DNA of 64,000 nt from Corynebacterium mastitidis DSM 44356 (GTDB taxonomy: Bacteria > Actinomycetota > Actinomycetes > Mycobacteriales > Mycobacteriaceae): the NCBI RefSeq assembly GCF_000375365.1, contig NZ_AQXB01000001.1, positions 424,770 to 488,769 of the forward strand, written 5' to 3'. The notes under the pieces were generated by a model. That model ran no database searches and was not told the DNA's origin. It was given only the letters and a program-made list of their open reading frames with translations. Made by a program: the position numbers and the translations under genes. Positions 11,064 through 20,247 of the stretch are shown piece by piece. Position 1 is the first letter of the stretch. Each line of letters starts with the position of its first letter.

Positions 11064-11081
11064 CCATTACTCTAGTAATGG
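11064..11081. promoter_or_regulatory. 18-bp palindrome, candidate operator of the adjacent TetR
   Basis: CCATTACT-CT-AGTAATGG is a perfect 8-bp inverted repeat with a 2-base centre, 70 bases before the tetR start and within the mdh/tetR divergent spacer. Its size and symmetry are typical of TetR operators. Autoregulation, and possibly mdh control, is inferred. Confidence 0.5.
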
Positions 11082-11151
11082 CTTAACAACGCCCCCTAAG
11101 AAATGTAGATGGCGGGCAGTACCAAATAGGTGTGGACAAGGAGGGAATTGG

Positions 11152-11883
11152 ATGGTGCGCGACGATCTTGAACCGGCGTTTGATCCGCAATCGCCGGAGG
11201 CCCAGTCCATGGAACGAGTCATTGAGGTTGCCATGGAGCGCTTCTCCCTCAAACCCTTCTCCGATGCCAAGCTCGACGGCATCGCCAAGGAGGCCTCGGT
11301 GTCCAAGCGCATGATCCACTATCACTTCGGCAACAAGAAGGGGCTCTACCAGGCGGTGCTCTCCCGCGCCGTCGAGCGGCTACATCCCCCCGCCGAGCGC
11401 CTGGTGATCGACTCCGCCATCCCCGTGGACGGCGTGCGCACCGTGGTGGAAGCCATGTACGCGCAGATCGCGGAGAACCCGGTGCCCACGCGGATGCTGC
11501 ACATGGAGTCGCTGCAGCACGTCCTGCCGCTGCGGGACATCGCGCCGCTATTCGACCACGCCGAGGTCATCCTGCACCTCGACAAGCTGCTCATGCTCGG
11601 CCAGGACGCCGGGGTGTTCCGCCCCGGCATCTCCGCCTACGACGTGTTCTACCTGATCGTGGCGCTCTCCTTCTACCGGACCGAGCAGCGGGACCTGGCC
11701 ATCAACGTCTTTGGCATCGACCTCGCGGACGAGGCCAACACCGAGGGCACGCGCCGCATGACCATCGACGCCGTGCTGGCCTTCCTGACCTCCAACATCC
11801 CCCACTCCGGGCACAACTCCTACCTCAGCGTCACGCACTCGGTGGACGACGAGCCGGAGTCCGCCCAGTCCATCTACGAGTAG
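11152..11883 (+). CDS. TetR family transcriptional regulator
   Basis: This 243-residue protein has an N-terminal TetR helix-turn-helix: FSLKPFSDAKLDGIAKEASV then SKRMIHYHFGNKKGLYQAV (about residues 25-65). A long alpha-helical ligand domain and an acidic C-terminal tail follow. The ATG has AAGGAGGG 7 bases upstream. It is divergent from mdh and convergent with clpX, the same neighbourhood as a TetR gene next to mdh in C. glutamicum (recalled as cg2614). The ligand is unknown. An 18-bp palindrome upstream is its probable operator. Confidence 0.9.
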   Translation: MVRDDLEPAFDPQSPEAQSMERVIEVAMERFSLKPFSDAKLDGIAKEASVSKRMIHYHFGNKKGLYQAVLSRAVERLHPPAERLVIDSAIPVDGVRTVVEAMYAQIAENPVPTRMLHMESLQHVLPLRDIAPLFDHAEVILHLDKLLMLGQDAGVFRPGISAYDVFYLIVALSFYRTEQRDLAINVFGIDLADEANTEGTRRMTIDAVLAFLTSNIPHSGHNSYLSVTHSVDDEPESAQSIYE

Positions 11884-11949
11884 GCGCGCCTCGCGCCCGA
11901 GGCACCGCCGCATGCCGCGCGGGCCGCGCTCGGAGCGCGAGGGCGGCGG

Positions 11950-13224
11950 CTAGGCGGAACGCTCCGCCACCCGGTCCTCCACCATGAGGTCCTCCTCCCC
12001 GCGCACCATCGCGCCGGTGACGGTCAGCGTGCCCTCGCCCTCGCGGTCGGGGATCTCGTACATCACGGGCACGAGCAGGTCCTCCATGATGGCGCGCAGG
12101 CCGCGCGCCCCGGTGCCGCGCTCCAGCGCCTTGTCCGCGATGGCCTGCAGGGCCTCCGGCTCGAAGCGCAGGTCCACGCCGTCGATGTCAAAGAGCCGCT
12201 GGTACTGGCGCACCAGCGCGTTCTTGGGCTCGGTGAGCACCTGCACCAGCGAGGCCTGATCCAGGTTGCCCACCGTGGCCACCACGGGCAGGCGCCCGAT
12301 GAACTCGGGGATGAGGCCAAAGCGCACCAGGTCCTCGGGCTGCACCTGGGCGAAAACATCCGCCTGGGCCGCCTCGTGCAGGCTCTCCACCCGCGCGCCG
12401 AAGCCCAGGCCGCGCTTGCCCACCCGCTCCTGGATCACCCGGTCGAGCCCGGCGAAGGCGCCCGCCACGATGAAGAGGATGTTGGAGGTATCGAGCTGGA
12501 TCAGGTCCTGGTTGGGGTGCTTGCGCCCGCCCTGCGGGGGGATGGAGGCGGTGGTGCCCTCCAGGATCTTCAGCAGGGCCTGCTGCACCCCCTCGCCGGA
12601 GACGTCGCGGGTGATGGAGGGGTTCTCGGACTTGCGCGAGATCTTGTCCACCTCGTCCACGTAGATGATGCCGCGCTGGGCGCGCTGCACGTCAAAGTCC
12701 GCCGCGTGCAGGAGCTTGAGCAGGATGTTCTCCACGTCCTCGCCCACGTAGCCCGCCTCGGTGAGGCTGGTGGCGTCCGCGATGGCGAAGGGCACGTCCA
12801 GCAGGCGCGCCAGGGTCTGGGCGAGGTAGGTCTTGCCCGAGCCCGTGGGGCCGAGCATGAGGATGTTGGACTTGGCGATCTCCACGTCCTCGTCCCGCTT
12901 GATGAGGGAGGAGGACTCCGCCTCCCGAATGCGCTTGTAATGGTTGTACACCGCCACGGCCAGCACGCGCTTGGCCTCGTCCTGCCCGATCACGTACTCG
13001 TCAAGGAAGGCCCGGATCTCGGAGGGCTTGGGCAGCGCGCCGGACTGCTCCTGCTGGGCGGCGCGGGCCGCGCCCATCTCCTCCTCGATGATCTCGTTGC
13101 ACAGCTCGATGCACTCGTCGCAGATGTACACCCCTCCGCCGGCGATGAGCTTTTTCACCTGCTTCTGGGACTTCCCGCAGAAGGAGCACTTGAGCAGGTC
13201 CGCACTTTCTTGCATACGTGCCAT
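11950..13224 (-). CDS. clpX: ATP-dependent Clp protease ATP-binding subunit ClpX
   Basis: This 424-residue AAA+ unfoldase delivers substrates to ClpP1P2. The N-terminal zinc-binding domain has [11 protein letters not shown] and CDECIELC (about residues 11-40). Walker A is [16 protein letters not shown] and Walker B is [16 protein letters not shown] lies in the pore and ClpP-contact region, and the sensor-2 helix is [10 protein letters not shown]. The start at [14 protein letters not shown] follows the family, although the frame is open 23 codons further. No strong Shine-Dalgarno precedes it. It is convergent with the TetR gene, with 66 bases between them. Confidence 0.96.
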   Translation of the reverse strand: MARMQESADLLKCSFCGKSQKQVKKLIAGGGVYICDECIELCNEIIEEEMGAARAAQQEQSGALPKPSEIRAFLDEYVIGQDEAKRVLAVAVYNHYKRIREAESSSLIKRDEDVEIAKSNILMLGPTGSGKTYLAQTLARLLDVPFAIADATSLTEAGYVGEDVENILLKLLHAADFDVQRAQRGIIYVDEVDKISRKSENPSITRDVSGEGVQQALLKILEGTTASIPPQGGRKHPNQDLIQLDTSNILFIVAGAFAGLDRVIQERVGKRGLGFGARVESLHEAAQADVFAQVQPEDLVRFGLIPEFIGRLPVVATVGNLDQASLVQVLTEPKNALVRQYQRLFDIDGVDLRFEPEALQAIADKALERGTGARGLRAIMEDLLVPVMYEIPDREGEGTLTVTGAMVRGEEDLMVEDRVAERSA

Positions 13225-13261
13225 GAGCTGGTTCGATCTCGTTTCTGGTTGGGGCCGGGGT

Positions 13262-14626
13262 TCACCTTCCCTCCACTTTAGCGCGTGGGTCAATCGACTC
13301 CACCGCCCGGATCACCGCGCGCACCTCGCCCAGCAGCTCCCGCGTGCGGTCCAGGCTGTAGGCGCCGATCCCCAGCACGATCCCGCTGCGCTGGGGGCTG
13401 CTCCAGTACTCGGAGAGCGCCTGCACCACCAGGCCCCGGCGCGCGCACCGTCGCACCACCGCGCGCTCCTGCTCCTGCCCCTCCAGGTACACCACCGCGT
13501 GCAGGCCGCCGTCCATGGGGGCGGCCCGCCGCTGGCCGAACACCTCCACGAACACCTGGCGGCGGCGCCGGTACTCCCGGCGCATCCGCGCCAGGTGGTG
13601 GCGGAACCCGTCCGCCTCCATGAAGTGGATCATGGCGTCCTGCACCATGCCGGAGGCCGGGGTGGCCCGGGCGCACATCCGCTCGCGCAGCGCCTCCGGC
13701 ATGAGCACGAAGCCCAGGCCCAGGCCCGGCGCGACGGTCTTGGAGAAGGACCCCAGGGTGGCCACCCTGCCCCTGCTGTCCACGCCCGCCAGCGCCGGGT
13801 GGGGTTGGCCCACGTAGCGCAGCTCGGAGTCGTAGTCGTCCTCCACCACGATGGCGCCGTGGCGCGCGGCGTAGTCGAGCAGCCGGTGCCGCCGCGGCGC
13901 GCTCATCGTGGCGCCCAGGGGGTACTGGTGCGAGGGGGTGACGAGCACCACCTGGGGGTTGACCTCCTCCAGCGCGGCGATCTCCATGCCCTCGGCGTCC
14001 ACGGGCACGGGCACCACGCGGTGCCCGTGGTCGCGCAGCACCGCGCGCAGGGAGGGGTAGCCGGGGTCCTCCACCGCCACCACGCTGCCCGGCCCCACCG
14101 CGCCCAGCAGCGTGCGCAGGCCGTCGCGCGCGCCCGAGGTGATGAGGACGTCCTCCGCCGTGGCGGGGGCCGAGCGGGTGACGCGCAGGTGCTCGGCCAC
14201 CAGCTCGCGCAGCCGATAGGCGCCCTGCGCCGGATAGCCCAGGCTGGGGCGGGCGGCGGCGGCCCGCCAGGCGGCCCGCCAGGCGGTGCCGGTGAGCGCC
14301 TCCGTATTCGGGATGCCGGGGCGCAGGTCCGCGCGGCGGCGCACCGGCGCGGGCGGCCTCCGGCGGGGCTCCGGAGGACGGAGGCGTTCCGCGGGCAGCT
14401 CCGGGTTGACCCGGGTGCCGCCGCGCCCGCTGGCGAGGTAGCCCTCGCCCACGAGCTGGGTGTAGGCGGCCACCACGGTGCCGCGCGAGACCCCGAGGTC
14501 GCCCGCCAGTACCCGGGTGGAGGGCACCGGGTCGCCGGGGGCGAGCCTGCCCTGGTCGATGAGGCCCCGAAGCTGCCGGGTGATCTGGTGCGGCAGGCTC
14601 CCCGCGCCGGGTTCGAGAGAGAGCAC
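13262..14626 (-). CDS. pdxR: MocR-type (GntR/aminotransferase) regulator, probable PdxR
   Basis: This 454-residue protein has an N-terminal GntR winged helix ([40 protein letters not shown]) and a C-terminal fold-type I aminotransferase domain with the PLP lysine in [16 protein letters not shown]. PdxR proteins sense PLP and activate pdxST. Here pdxST lies 5.7 kb away, not adjacent as in C. glutamicum. However, the pdxS promoter carries TGGTACA/TGTACCA half-sites of the kind bound by MocR regulators. The GTG start has GGGGA upstream. It follows a TetR gene by 10 bases, so the two may be co-transcribed. Identity as PdxR rather than another MocR is probable, not proven. Confidence 0.75.
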   Translation of the reverse strand: MLSLEPGAGSLPHQITRQLRGLIDQGRLAPGDPVPSTRVLAGDLGVSRGTVVAAYTQLVGEGYLASGRGGTRVNPELPAERLRPPEPRRRPPAPVRRRADLRPGIPNTEALTGTAWRAAWRAAAARPSLGYPAQGAYRLRELVAEHLRVTRSAPATAEDVLITSGARDGLRTLLGAVGPGSVVAVEDPGYPSLRAVLRDHGHRVVPVPVDAEGMEIAALEEVNPQVVLVTPSHQYPLGATMSAPRRHRLLDYAARHGAIVVEDDYDSELRYVGQPHPALAGVDSRGRVATLGSFSKTVAPGLGLGFVLMPEALRERMCARATPASGMVQDAMIHFMEADGFRHHLARMRREYRRRRQVFVEVFGQRRAAPMDGGLHAVVYLEGQEQERAVVRRCARRGLVVQALSEYWSSPQRSGIVLGIGAYSLDRTRELLGEVRAVIRAVESIDPRAKVEGR

Positions 14627-14636
14627 TCCCCGCCCC

Positions 14637-15239
14637 CTACGCCGGGGTTTCAGCCGGATCGGGCGTTCCGGCGCGCACGCCGCGCAGCGCCATGTCCGCG
14701 TAGATCCGGCCCAGCTCCTCGGCGCTGTAGCGCGCCTGCGGGTCGAACCACAGGCACACGCCCAGGCCCATGTCGATCAGCGCGTAGGCGGCGACCTTGA
14801 CGTCGCCCACCGCGAACTCCCCCGCCTCCACCCCGGCGGCGAGGATCTCCTGCCAGTAGCGCACGTAGCGCCTGCGCAGCTTCGTGGCCTGCGCCCGCGA
14901 GGGGGCGTCCAGGTGCGCGATCTCGTTGTTGACCACGCGGGTGGCTCGGGCGTGCTCGGCGTGGTAGCGCACGTGCAGGCTCATCGCGGCGTGCAGCCGG
15001 GTACTGGGGCTATCCAGCCCCTCCGTGCCCCGGCGGTGGTGCTCCAGCAGCCCGCTCAGGGTGGAGAGCACGATGTCCTTGAGCAGTTCCCGCTTGGAGC
15101 CCACGTGGTTGTACAGGCTCGAGGTGGCCATGCCCACCGCCGCCGCGATGTCCTCCATCCCGGTGGCGTTGTATCCCCGCTGGCCGAAGAGTTCCAGGGC
15201 GGCGTCGGCAATCTGGGCCCTGCGTTGCTGGTTTGCCAT
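14637..15239 (-). CDS. TetR family regulator of fatty-acid/acyl-CoA catabolism (probable)
   Basis: This 200-residue protein has a TetR helix-turn-helix at residues about 8-54 (IADAALELFGQRGYNATGM, AVGMATSSLYNHVGSKRELL) and a KstR2/FadR-like helical C-terminus. It is divergent from an acyl-CoA dehydrogenase. Related palindromes with an ACGAA-N6-TTCG core stand in front of that gene and of the fadA gene 4.7 kb away, which points to a beta-oxidation regulon. The start MANQQRRAQI is supported by TAGCAT exactly 7 bases upstream (leaderless). Confidence 0.82.
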   Translation of the reverse strand: MANQQRRAQIADAALELFGQRGYNATGMEDIAAAVGMATSSLYNHVGSKRELLKDIVLSTLSGLLEHHRRGTEGLDSPSTRLHAAMSLHVRYHAEHARATRVVNNEIAHLDAPSRAQATKLRRRYVRYWQEILAAGVEAGEFAVGDVKVAAYALIDMGLGVCLWFDPQARYSAEELGRIYADMALRGVRAGTPDPAETPA

Positions 15240-15246
15240 GCGCACA

Positions 15247-15252
15247 ATGCTA
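15247..15252 (-). promoter_or_regulatory. -10 element of a leaderless tetR promoter
   Basis: TAGCAT on the minus strand is followed by 7 bases and the ATG at 15239, with no Shine-Dalgarno between. Confidence 0.5.
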
Positions 15253-15392
15253 CTTCCCTCCTCCCCGCCTCCCGAGCGGACCGGCGCGTTCACCCCGCTC
15301 AGCGGGCCGACCACCGGCCCTTCGCCCCCACAGATTCACCCCGCCGAACCCCCGCGGCTTGACGTATGGTGCGCCACACATCACACTGGTTA

Positions 15393-15412
15393 AACGAACG
15401 GCAATTCGTTCG
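15393..15412. promoter_or_regulatory. Candidate TetR operator upstream of acyl-CoA dehydrogenase
   Basis: AACGAA-CGGCAA-TTCGTT (plus flanking CG) is a nested inverted repeat 34 bases before the acyl-CoA dehydrogenase start, in the divergent spacer with the TetR gene. The core ACGAA-N6-TTCG recurs at 20167-20180 before fadA. Confidence 0.55.
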
Positions 15413-15445
15413 CGGATAGTCCTAATTGAAAGGTAGGTCACTATC

Positions 15446-16621
15446 ATGTCCACTCCGCTGAGCAACAGCACCGCAGATTTCTACCAGATCTTCGCCGATG
15501 TGGACGGCGCGGACCTGGACTACTGGAACGCCACCCGCGCCTACGCGGACGAGGTACGCGACCAGGTCAACGACGCCTGGGAGAAGGCCGAATACCGCAT
15601 CCCCCTCGTCAAGCGCGCCTCCGACTACGGCCTGGTGCGCGACGGGATCGACATCCCCGGCTTCGAGCCCATGAGCATCCGGGCCAACCGCCTCATCACC
15701 ATGGAGCTGGGCCGCCTGGACGGCTCCATCGGCACCGCCGTGGTGGTGCAGTCCGGCCTGGCCATGCGCTCCATCGCCGCCTGCGGCTCCGAGGAGCAGA
15801 AGGAAAAGTACCTCGCGCCCATGGCCCGCTGTGAGATCTTGGGCGCCTTCGCCCTCACCGAGCCCGATCACGGCTCCGACTCCATCGGCCTGGAGACCAC
15901 CGCCGTGCGCGACGGCGACGAGTGGGTCATCAACGGCGCCAAGAAGTGGATCGGCCAGGGCAGCGTGGGCCACATCACCGTGGTGTGGGCCCGCATGGAG
16001 GACGGCCAGGTGGGCGGCTTCATCGTCCCGCAGGACACCCCCGGCTACAACGCCACCACCATCACGGGGAAGGCCTCGCTGCGCGCCATCTTCCAAGCGG
16101 AGATCGAGCTGGACAACGTGCGCATCCCGCTGGAGAACCGCCTGCCGCACGCCCACAGCTTCCGCGACACCGCAGAGATCCTCTCCGGCACGCGCATCGC
16201 CGTGGCCTGGGCCGCCCTGGGCCTGGGCATCGCCTGCTACGAGAAGGCGCTCTCCTACGCCCAGGAGCGCGTGCAGTTTGGCAAGCCGCTGGTGAGCTTC
16301 CAGATCATCCAGCAGCGCCTGTCCGACATGCTGCAGGACGTGGTCTCCATGGGCCTGTACTGCCGCCGCCTGCTGGAGATGGAGGAGGCCGGAAACCTCT
16401 CCGACAAGCAGGCCGCCCTGGCCAAGGTGCACAACACCCGCAAGGCGCGGGCGATTGCCGCCAACGCGCGCGACATGCTCGGCGGCGTGGGCATCCTGCT
16501 GGAAAACGACGTGATCCGGCACATGGTGGACATCGAGGCCCTGCACACCTACGAGGGCACGGACACCATGCAGTCCCTCATCGTGGGCAAGACCATCACC
16601 GGCGTGAGCGCCTACCGCTAA
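15446..16621 (+). CDS. Acyl-CoA dehydrogenase (glutaryl-CoA dehydrogenase-like)
   Basis: This 391-residue flavoenzyme introduces the alpha-beta double bond in acyl-CoA. The FAD-binding motif is FALTEPDHGSDSIGLET. The catalytic glutamate sits in HMVDIEALHTYEGTDTMQSL, and that context plus GKTITGVSAY is like glutaryl-CoA dehydrogenase, so the substrate may be glutaryl- or a short or branched acyl-CoA. ARDMLGGVGIL is the conserved helix near the flavin. The ATG is preceded by GAAAGGTAGG. It is divergent from a TetR regulator and convergent with fadN. A strong terminator follows. Confidence 0.88.
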   Translation: MSTPLSNSTADFYQIFADVDGADLDYWNATRAYADEVRDQVNDAWEKAEYRIPLVKRASDYGLVRDGIDIPGFEPMSIRANRLITMELGRLDGSIGTAVVVQSGLAMRSIAACGSEEQKEKYLAPMARCEILGAFALTEPDHGSDSIGLETTAVRDGDEWVINGAKKWIGQGSVGHITVVWARMEDGQVGGFIVPQDTPGYNATTITGKASLRAIFQAEIELDNVRIPLENRLPHAHSFRDTAEILSGTRIAVAWAALGLGIACYEKALSYAQERVQFGKPLVSFQIIQQRLSDMLQDVVSMGLYCRRLLEMEEAGNLSDKQAALAKVHNTRKARAIAANARDMLGGVGILLENDVIRHMVDIEALHTYEGTDTMQSLIVGKTITGVSAYR

Positions 16622-16633
16622 GCCAACCCCCAG

Positions 16634-16674
16634 AAACCCCGCCGCCCGCACACCAGCCAGGGCGGCGGGGTTTT
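16634..16674 (+). terminator. Intrinsic terminator of the acyl-CoA dehydrogenase gene
   Basis: A 14-bp perfect stem (AAACCCCGCCGCCC at 16634-16647, complement at 16660-16673) with a 12-base loop runs into TTTT. It begins 13 bases after the stop codon. Confidence 0.9.
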
Positions 16675-16678
16675 CTTA

Positions 16679-16748
16679 CCCCCCCCCCGGACCAGCGCAC
16701 GCGAACGGCGCGCCGGGCGAGGACACCGCGATCCCCGCCCGGCGCGCC
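16679..16748 (-). terminator. C10 tract and hairpin downstream of fadN
   Basis: A run of ten C residues (16679-16688) is followed by a perfect 13-bp stem (16707-16719 with 16736-16748) around a 16-base loop. Read on the minus strand it lies just after the fadN stop. It has no T-run, so it is a stabiliser or a weak terminator. Confidence 0.45.
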
Positions 16749-16758
16749 GCCGTGGCCC

Positions 16759-18960
16759 CTAGTTATTCAGCGGCTTGCGCGTCTTGGCCATGTGCATGGC
16801 GCGCTCCGCGTTCTTGGGCCGCACCAGCACGGCGGAGGCCTCCTTGCTTTCCCGCAGCCCCAGCTCGTGGGCGGAGATGGTGCCCTCGCCCGCGTACTCC
16901 CGGGCCAGGGCGTCTCCGATGGCCTTGTCCGTCTCGCTGCCCTCGGTGAAGCTCAGCTCGCCGGGGTACAGCGGCAGCTCGCGCGCCGCCGGGGGCGCGT
17001 AGCCCTCCGCCAGCTCCCCGGCCAGCTCCACGGCCTCCGCGATCACGTGGTCCGGGGAGAGGATCACCCGGTCCGCCTCGCGCAGCAGAGGGAAGTTCAC
17101 CGCCGGGAGGAGCTTGACGTTGAGCAGCGCGGAGAAGGCCCGCTCGTGCGGGTTCTCCACCCCCAGGTCCACCAGGCGCTCCAGCACCCGGACGGTGCCG
17201 CCCCAGCCCGGGTAGAGGCCCACGGAGCGCTCCGGGAAGCCCACCCGGGTCTCCGCGTGGATCACGGAGGCGTCGGTGTGCAGCAGCAGCTCCAGCCCGC
17301 CGCCGAGCGCCACGCCGCGCACCGCGCCCACCACCGGGAAGGGGGCGTCGCGCAGCGCCTGAAGGGACTCCGCCCCGGCGCGCACCACCTCGTAGGCGGC
17401 CTCCGCCTCGCCGGTGGCGGCCAGGCGCGCGATGGTGGGCAGGTCGGCCCCCGCGCAGAAGGCGGTGGGGTTGTCCGAGGCGATCACCAGGGCGCGCACG
17501 TCGGTGCGCTGCGCCACCTCCCGCATCACCGCCAGGGCCTCCACGCTGCACGCGTTCATCGGCGTGGTGAAGGTGAACAGCGCGACGCCGTCCGCGCGCC
17601 GGTACACGGTGGCCGCCTCGTTGCCCGCGATCTTCTCCGCGCCCTTGACCAGCTCGGCCACCGTGACCACGCCCGCGCGCTCGCGCGGCGCCTGCGGGGT
17701 GCCGTCGCTGCCCAGCACGGTGTCGGCGCCGTAGAAGCCGCCCGCGCGCACCGCGGCCTGGAGCAGGGAGGGGGCCTCGCCCTCGTACAGGTCGGCCACC
17801 CACTCCACGCCGAGGGAGTCCGCCAGGGCGAAGGGCCCCTTCTTCCAGCCGTAGCCCAGCTCCATGGCGGAGTCGATGGCGTCCACGGCGTCGCAGATCT
17901 CCGGGGCGGTGTCGCAGCAGTAGGTCAGGGTGGTCAACAGCACGTCCCTGGCGTAGCGACCCTCGGGGCTATCCGCCGTGAGCAGCTCGCGGGCGTCGCG
18001 CGGCACCTCGTACTTTTCCCGGGGGCGGTAGTCCCCGGCGGCGAAGTCAAAGACCTCGTCGCGGCCTCGGTAGAAGCCGGACTCCGCCGTGCGGCCCGTG
18101 AGCCCCTTGTCCAGCAGGGTGGTGAACTCCGGGCGCCGGGTGATGTCGAAGCGGTGGTAGGCGTCGGTCTCCGGCAGCGCGGAGAGCAGGGAGCCCCAGA
18201 TGGCGGGGACGAGCTGCAGGCCCACGTAGTCGAAGAGGCCGAAGATCCCGGTGCGCGGGATGCCGAAGGCGCGCCCGAAGGCGGTGTCCGCCTGCTCCGG
18301 GGCGATGCCCTGCTCGAAGGCGAGGTGCGCGCCCGCCGCCATCCAGAAGTTGCCGATGCGGTTGGCGATGAACCCGGGGGTGTCGCGGCAGTCCACGATC
18401 ACCTTGCCCATCTGGCGCTCCAGCACCTGCGTGAGGGAGTCGATCACCTCCGGGCGGGTGTCCGGCCCTGCCACCAGCTCCACCAGGCGCATCACGCGCG
18501 GGGGGTTGAAGAAGTGGGTGATGGCGAAGTCCCGGCGGAAGCCCTCGTCCAGCCCGCCGAGCAGCTCCGCGAGGGGGATCGTGGAGGTGTTGGAGCTAAC
18601 CGGGGTGCCGGGGGCGCGGTGGGCGTCGATGCGGCGGAAGGTGTCCTGCTTGACCTTGAGGTCCTCAAAGACCGCCTCCACGATCCACTCGGCCTCCCCC
18701 AGGCGGTCGAGGTGATCCTCCACGTTGCCGGGGATCACGTTCTCGGCATACTCGGGCCGCATGAAGCCCCGGCGCTTGAGCTGCAGCTCGATGCCCTTCT
18801 TGGCGCGGGCGTCGCGGTCCTCCCCCTCGGCGGGGATGTCCAGCAGGTGGACCCGCACCCCTGCGTTGGCGAGGTGGGCGGCGATGCCCGCGCCCATGGA
18901 GCCGGCCCCGAAGACGGCGGCCGTGCGGATGGGCTCGGCGGTGGTGTGCGTAGCAGACAT
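16759..18960 (-). CDS. fadN: Bifunctional 3-hydroxyacyl-CoA dehydrogenase / enoyl-CoA hydratase (FadN type)
   Basis: This 733-residue protein catalyses two steps of beta-oxidation. The N-terminal 3-hydroxyacyl-CoA dehydrogenase has the NAD loop AAVFGAGSMGAGIAAHLA at about 13-30 and the catalytic SSNTSTIPL and THFFNPP. The C-terminal half (about 440-733) is a crotonase-fold hydratase with FCAGADLPTIA and ALGGGLELLLH. This domain order is the reverse of E. coli FadB and matches FadN of Bacillus. It overlaps nothing: the fadA stop region begins 3 bases after its start. With fadA it forms a minus-strand operon. Confidence 0.9.
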   Translation of the reverse strand: MSATHTTAEPIRTAAVFGAGSMGAGIAAHLANAGVRVHLLDIPAEGEDRDARAKKGIELQLKRRGFMRPEYAENVIPGNVEDHLDRLGEAEWIVEAVFEDLKVKQDTFRRIDAHRAPGTPVSSNTSTIPLAELLGGLDEGFRRDFAITHFFNPPRVMRLVELVAGPDTRPEVIDSLTQVLERQMGKVIVDCRDTPGFIANRIGNFWMAAGAHLAFEQGIAPEQADTAFGRAFGIPRTGIFGLFDYVGLQLVPAIWGSLLSALPETDAYHRFDITRRPEFTTLLDKGLTGRTAESGFYRGRDEVFDFAAGDYRPREKYEVPRDARELLTADSPEGRYARDVLLTTLTYCCDTAPEICDAVDAIDSAMELGYGWKKGPFALADSLGVEWVADLYEGEAPSLLQAAVRAGGFYGADTVLGSDGTPQAPRERAGVVTVAELVKGAEKIAGNEAATVYRRADGVALFTFTTPMNACSVEALAVMREVAQRTDVRALVIASDNPTAFCAGADLPTIARLAATGEAEAAYEVVRAGAESLQALRDAPFPVVGAVRGVALGGGLELLLHTDASVIHAETRVGFPERSVGLYPGWGGTVRVLERLVDLGVENPHERAFSALLNVKLLPAVNFPLLREADRVILSPDHVIAEAVELAGELAEGYAPPAARELPLYPGELSFTEGSETDKAIGDALAREYAGEGTISAHELGLRESKEASAVLVRPKNAERAMHMAKTRKPLNN

Positions 18961-18963
18961 GGG

Positions 18964-20127
18964 TTAAACCTCCAGGATGAGAGCGATGCCCTGGCCGCCG
19001 CCGATGCACAGCGTGACCAGGCCGTAGCGGCCGCCGGTGGCGCGCAGCCGGGCGATGAGCTTGGTGGTCAGGATGACGCCGGTGGCCCCGATGGGGTGGC
19101 CCAGGGCGATGGCCCCGCCGTCCACGTTGGTCTTGTCCGGGTCGAAGCCGAGCTGGTCGGAGACCGCCAGGCACTGGGCGGCGAAGGCCTCGTTGGACTC
19201 GATGAGGTCGATGTCCCCCAGGCTCAGCCCGGCCTTCTTCAGGGCCTTGGGCACGGCCTGCACCGGCCCCAGCCCCATGTACTTCGGGTCGCACCCGGCG
19301 ATGCCCCAGCTCACCACGCGGGCCTGGGGGTTCAGGCCGTGCTCGTCCACGGCCGCCTGGCTGGCCATGACGGTCACGGCGGCGGCGTCGTTGATGCCCG
19401 AGGAGTTACCGGCGGTGACGGTGCCGTCCTTGCGGAAGGTGGGGCGCAGCGCGCCCAGCTTGTCCAGGGAGGTCTCGCGCGGGTGCTCGTCGATGGTGAA
19501 CTCGCCGCCGCGCACCGGCACGGGCACAATCTGGTCGGCAAAGCGGCCCTCCTCGATGGCGGCGCGGGCGCGGCGCTGGGACTCCAGGGCGTACTCGTCC
19601 TGCCGCTCGCGGCTGATCCCGTAGCGCTCCGCGATGTTTTCCGCCGTGATACCCATGATGCCGTTGCCCATCGGGTCCGTGAGCGCGCCGGTGAGCCAGT
19701 CGTCCAGGGTGCCGTCGCCCATCTTGATGCCCTTGCGCATGCCGGGGATGGAGTACGGGGCCGCGCTCATAACCTCGGTGCCGCCCACCAGGGCCAGCGA
19801 GCTATCGCCGGTGACCATCTGCTGCGCGGCGCTCACGATGGCCTGCACCCCGGAGCCGCAGAGGCGGTTGACCGCGTAGGCGTGGCTGCCCTGGGGCAGG
19901 CCCGCTTGGAGGGCCACGGCGCGCGGGGTGTAGACGTCGCGGGGGCGCGAGGTCACCACGTTGGCAAAGACCGAGGCGTCGAAGGCGTCCGCCGGTGCCC
20001 CCGAGCGCTCGATCACGGCCTTGGCCACGTGGGTGCCGAGGTCGATCGGTGTGTAGGAGGACAGGGAACCGAGGAAGGTTCCGATGGGGGATCGCGCGGA
20101 CTCAACGATGTAAACGGATTCCGTCAT
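18964..20127 (-). CDS. fadA: Acetyl-CoA C-acyltransferase (thiolase)
   Basis: This 387-residue thiolase releases acetyl-CoA in the last step of beta-oxidation. The nucleophile is in YAVNRLCGSGVQAIVSA (Cys about 89). The catalytic His is in GGAIALGHPIGATG and the second Cys in LVTLCIGGGQGIAL. AAGGAG lies 6 bases before the ATG. It is first in the fadA-fadN operon and divergent from pdxS. A candidate TetR operator lies at 20166-20180, about 40 bases upstream. Confidence 0.95.
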   Translation of the reverse strand: MTESVYIVESARSPIGTFLGSLSSYTPIDLGTHVAKAVIERSGAPADAFDASVFANVVTSRPRDVYTPRAVALQAGLPQGSHAYAVNRLCGSGVQAIVSAAQQMVTGDSSLALVGGTEVMSAAPYSIPGMRKGIKMGDGTLDDWLTGALTDPMGNGIMGITAENIAERYGISRERQDEYALESQRRARAAIEEGRFADQIVPVPVRGGEFTIDEHPRETSLDKLGALRPTFRKDGTVTAGNSSGINDAAAVTVMASQAAVDEHGLNPQARVVSWGIAGCDPKYMGLGPVQAVPKALKKAGLSLGDIDLIESNEAFAAQCLAVSDQLGFDPDKTNVDGGAIALGHPIGATGVILTTKLIARLRATGGRYGLVTLCIGGGQGIALILEV

Positions 20128-20165
20128 GTTTTGCTCCTTCATTCTGGGGTGCCGTGCCACGGCAT

Positions 20166-20180
20166 ACGAATGACGATTCG
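20166..20180. promoter_or_regulatory. Candidate TetR operator upstream of fadA
   Basis: CGAAT-GACG-ATTCG is an inverted repeat (20167-20180) with the core ACGAA-N6-TTCG (from 20166), shared with the site in front of the acyl-CoA dehydrogenase. This is evidence for one regulator over both transcription units. Confidence 0.5.
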
Positions 20181-20247
20181 CGGCAGCCCCCACCACTGTA
20201 ATGGGGGTCACCGCGACGGCGCAATGACAAACCACACCACAGCCGGG

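Noticed and set aside
16679..16688. C10 tract as a phase-variation switch
   Set aside because: It lies between terminators of two converging genes, not in a coding or promoter region. It could also be an assembly-prone homopolymer.
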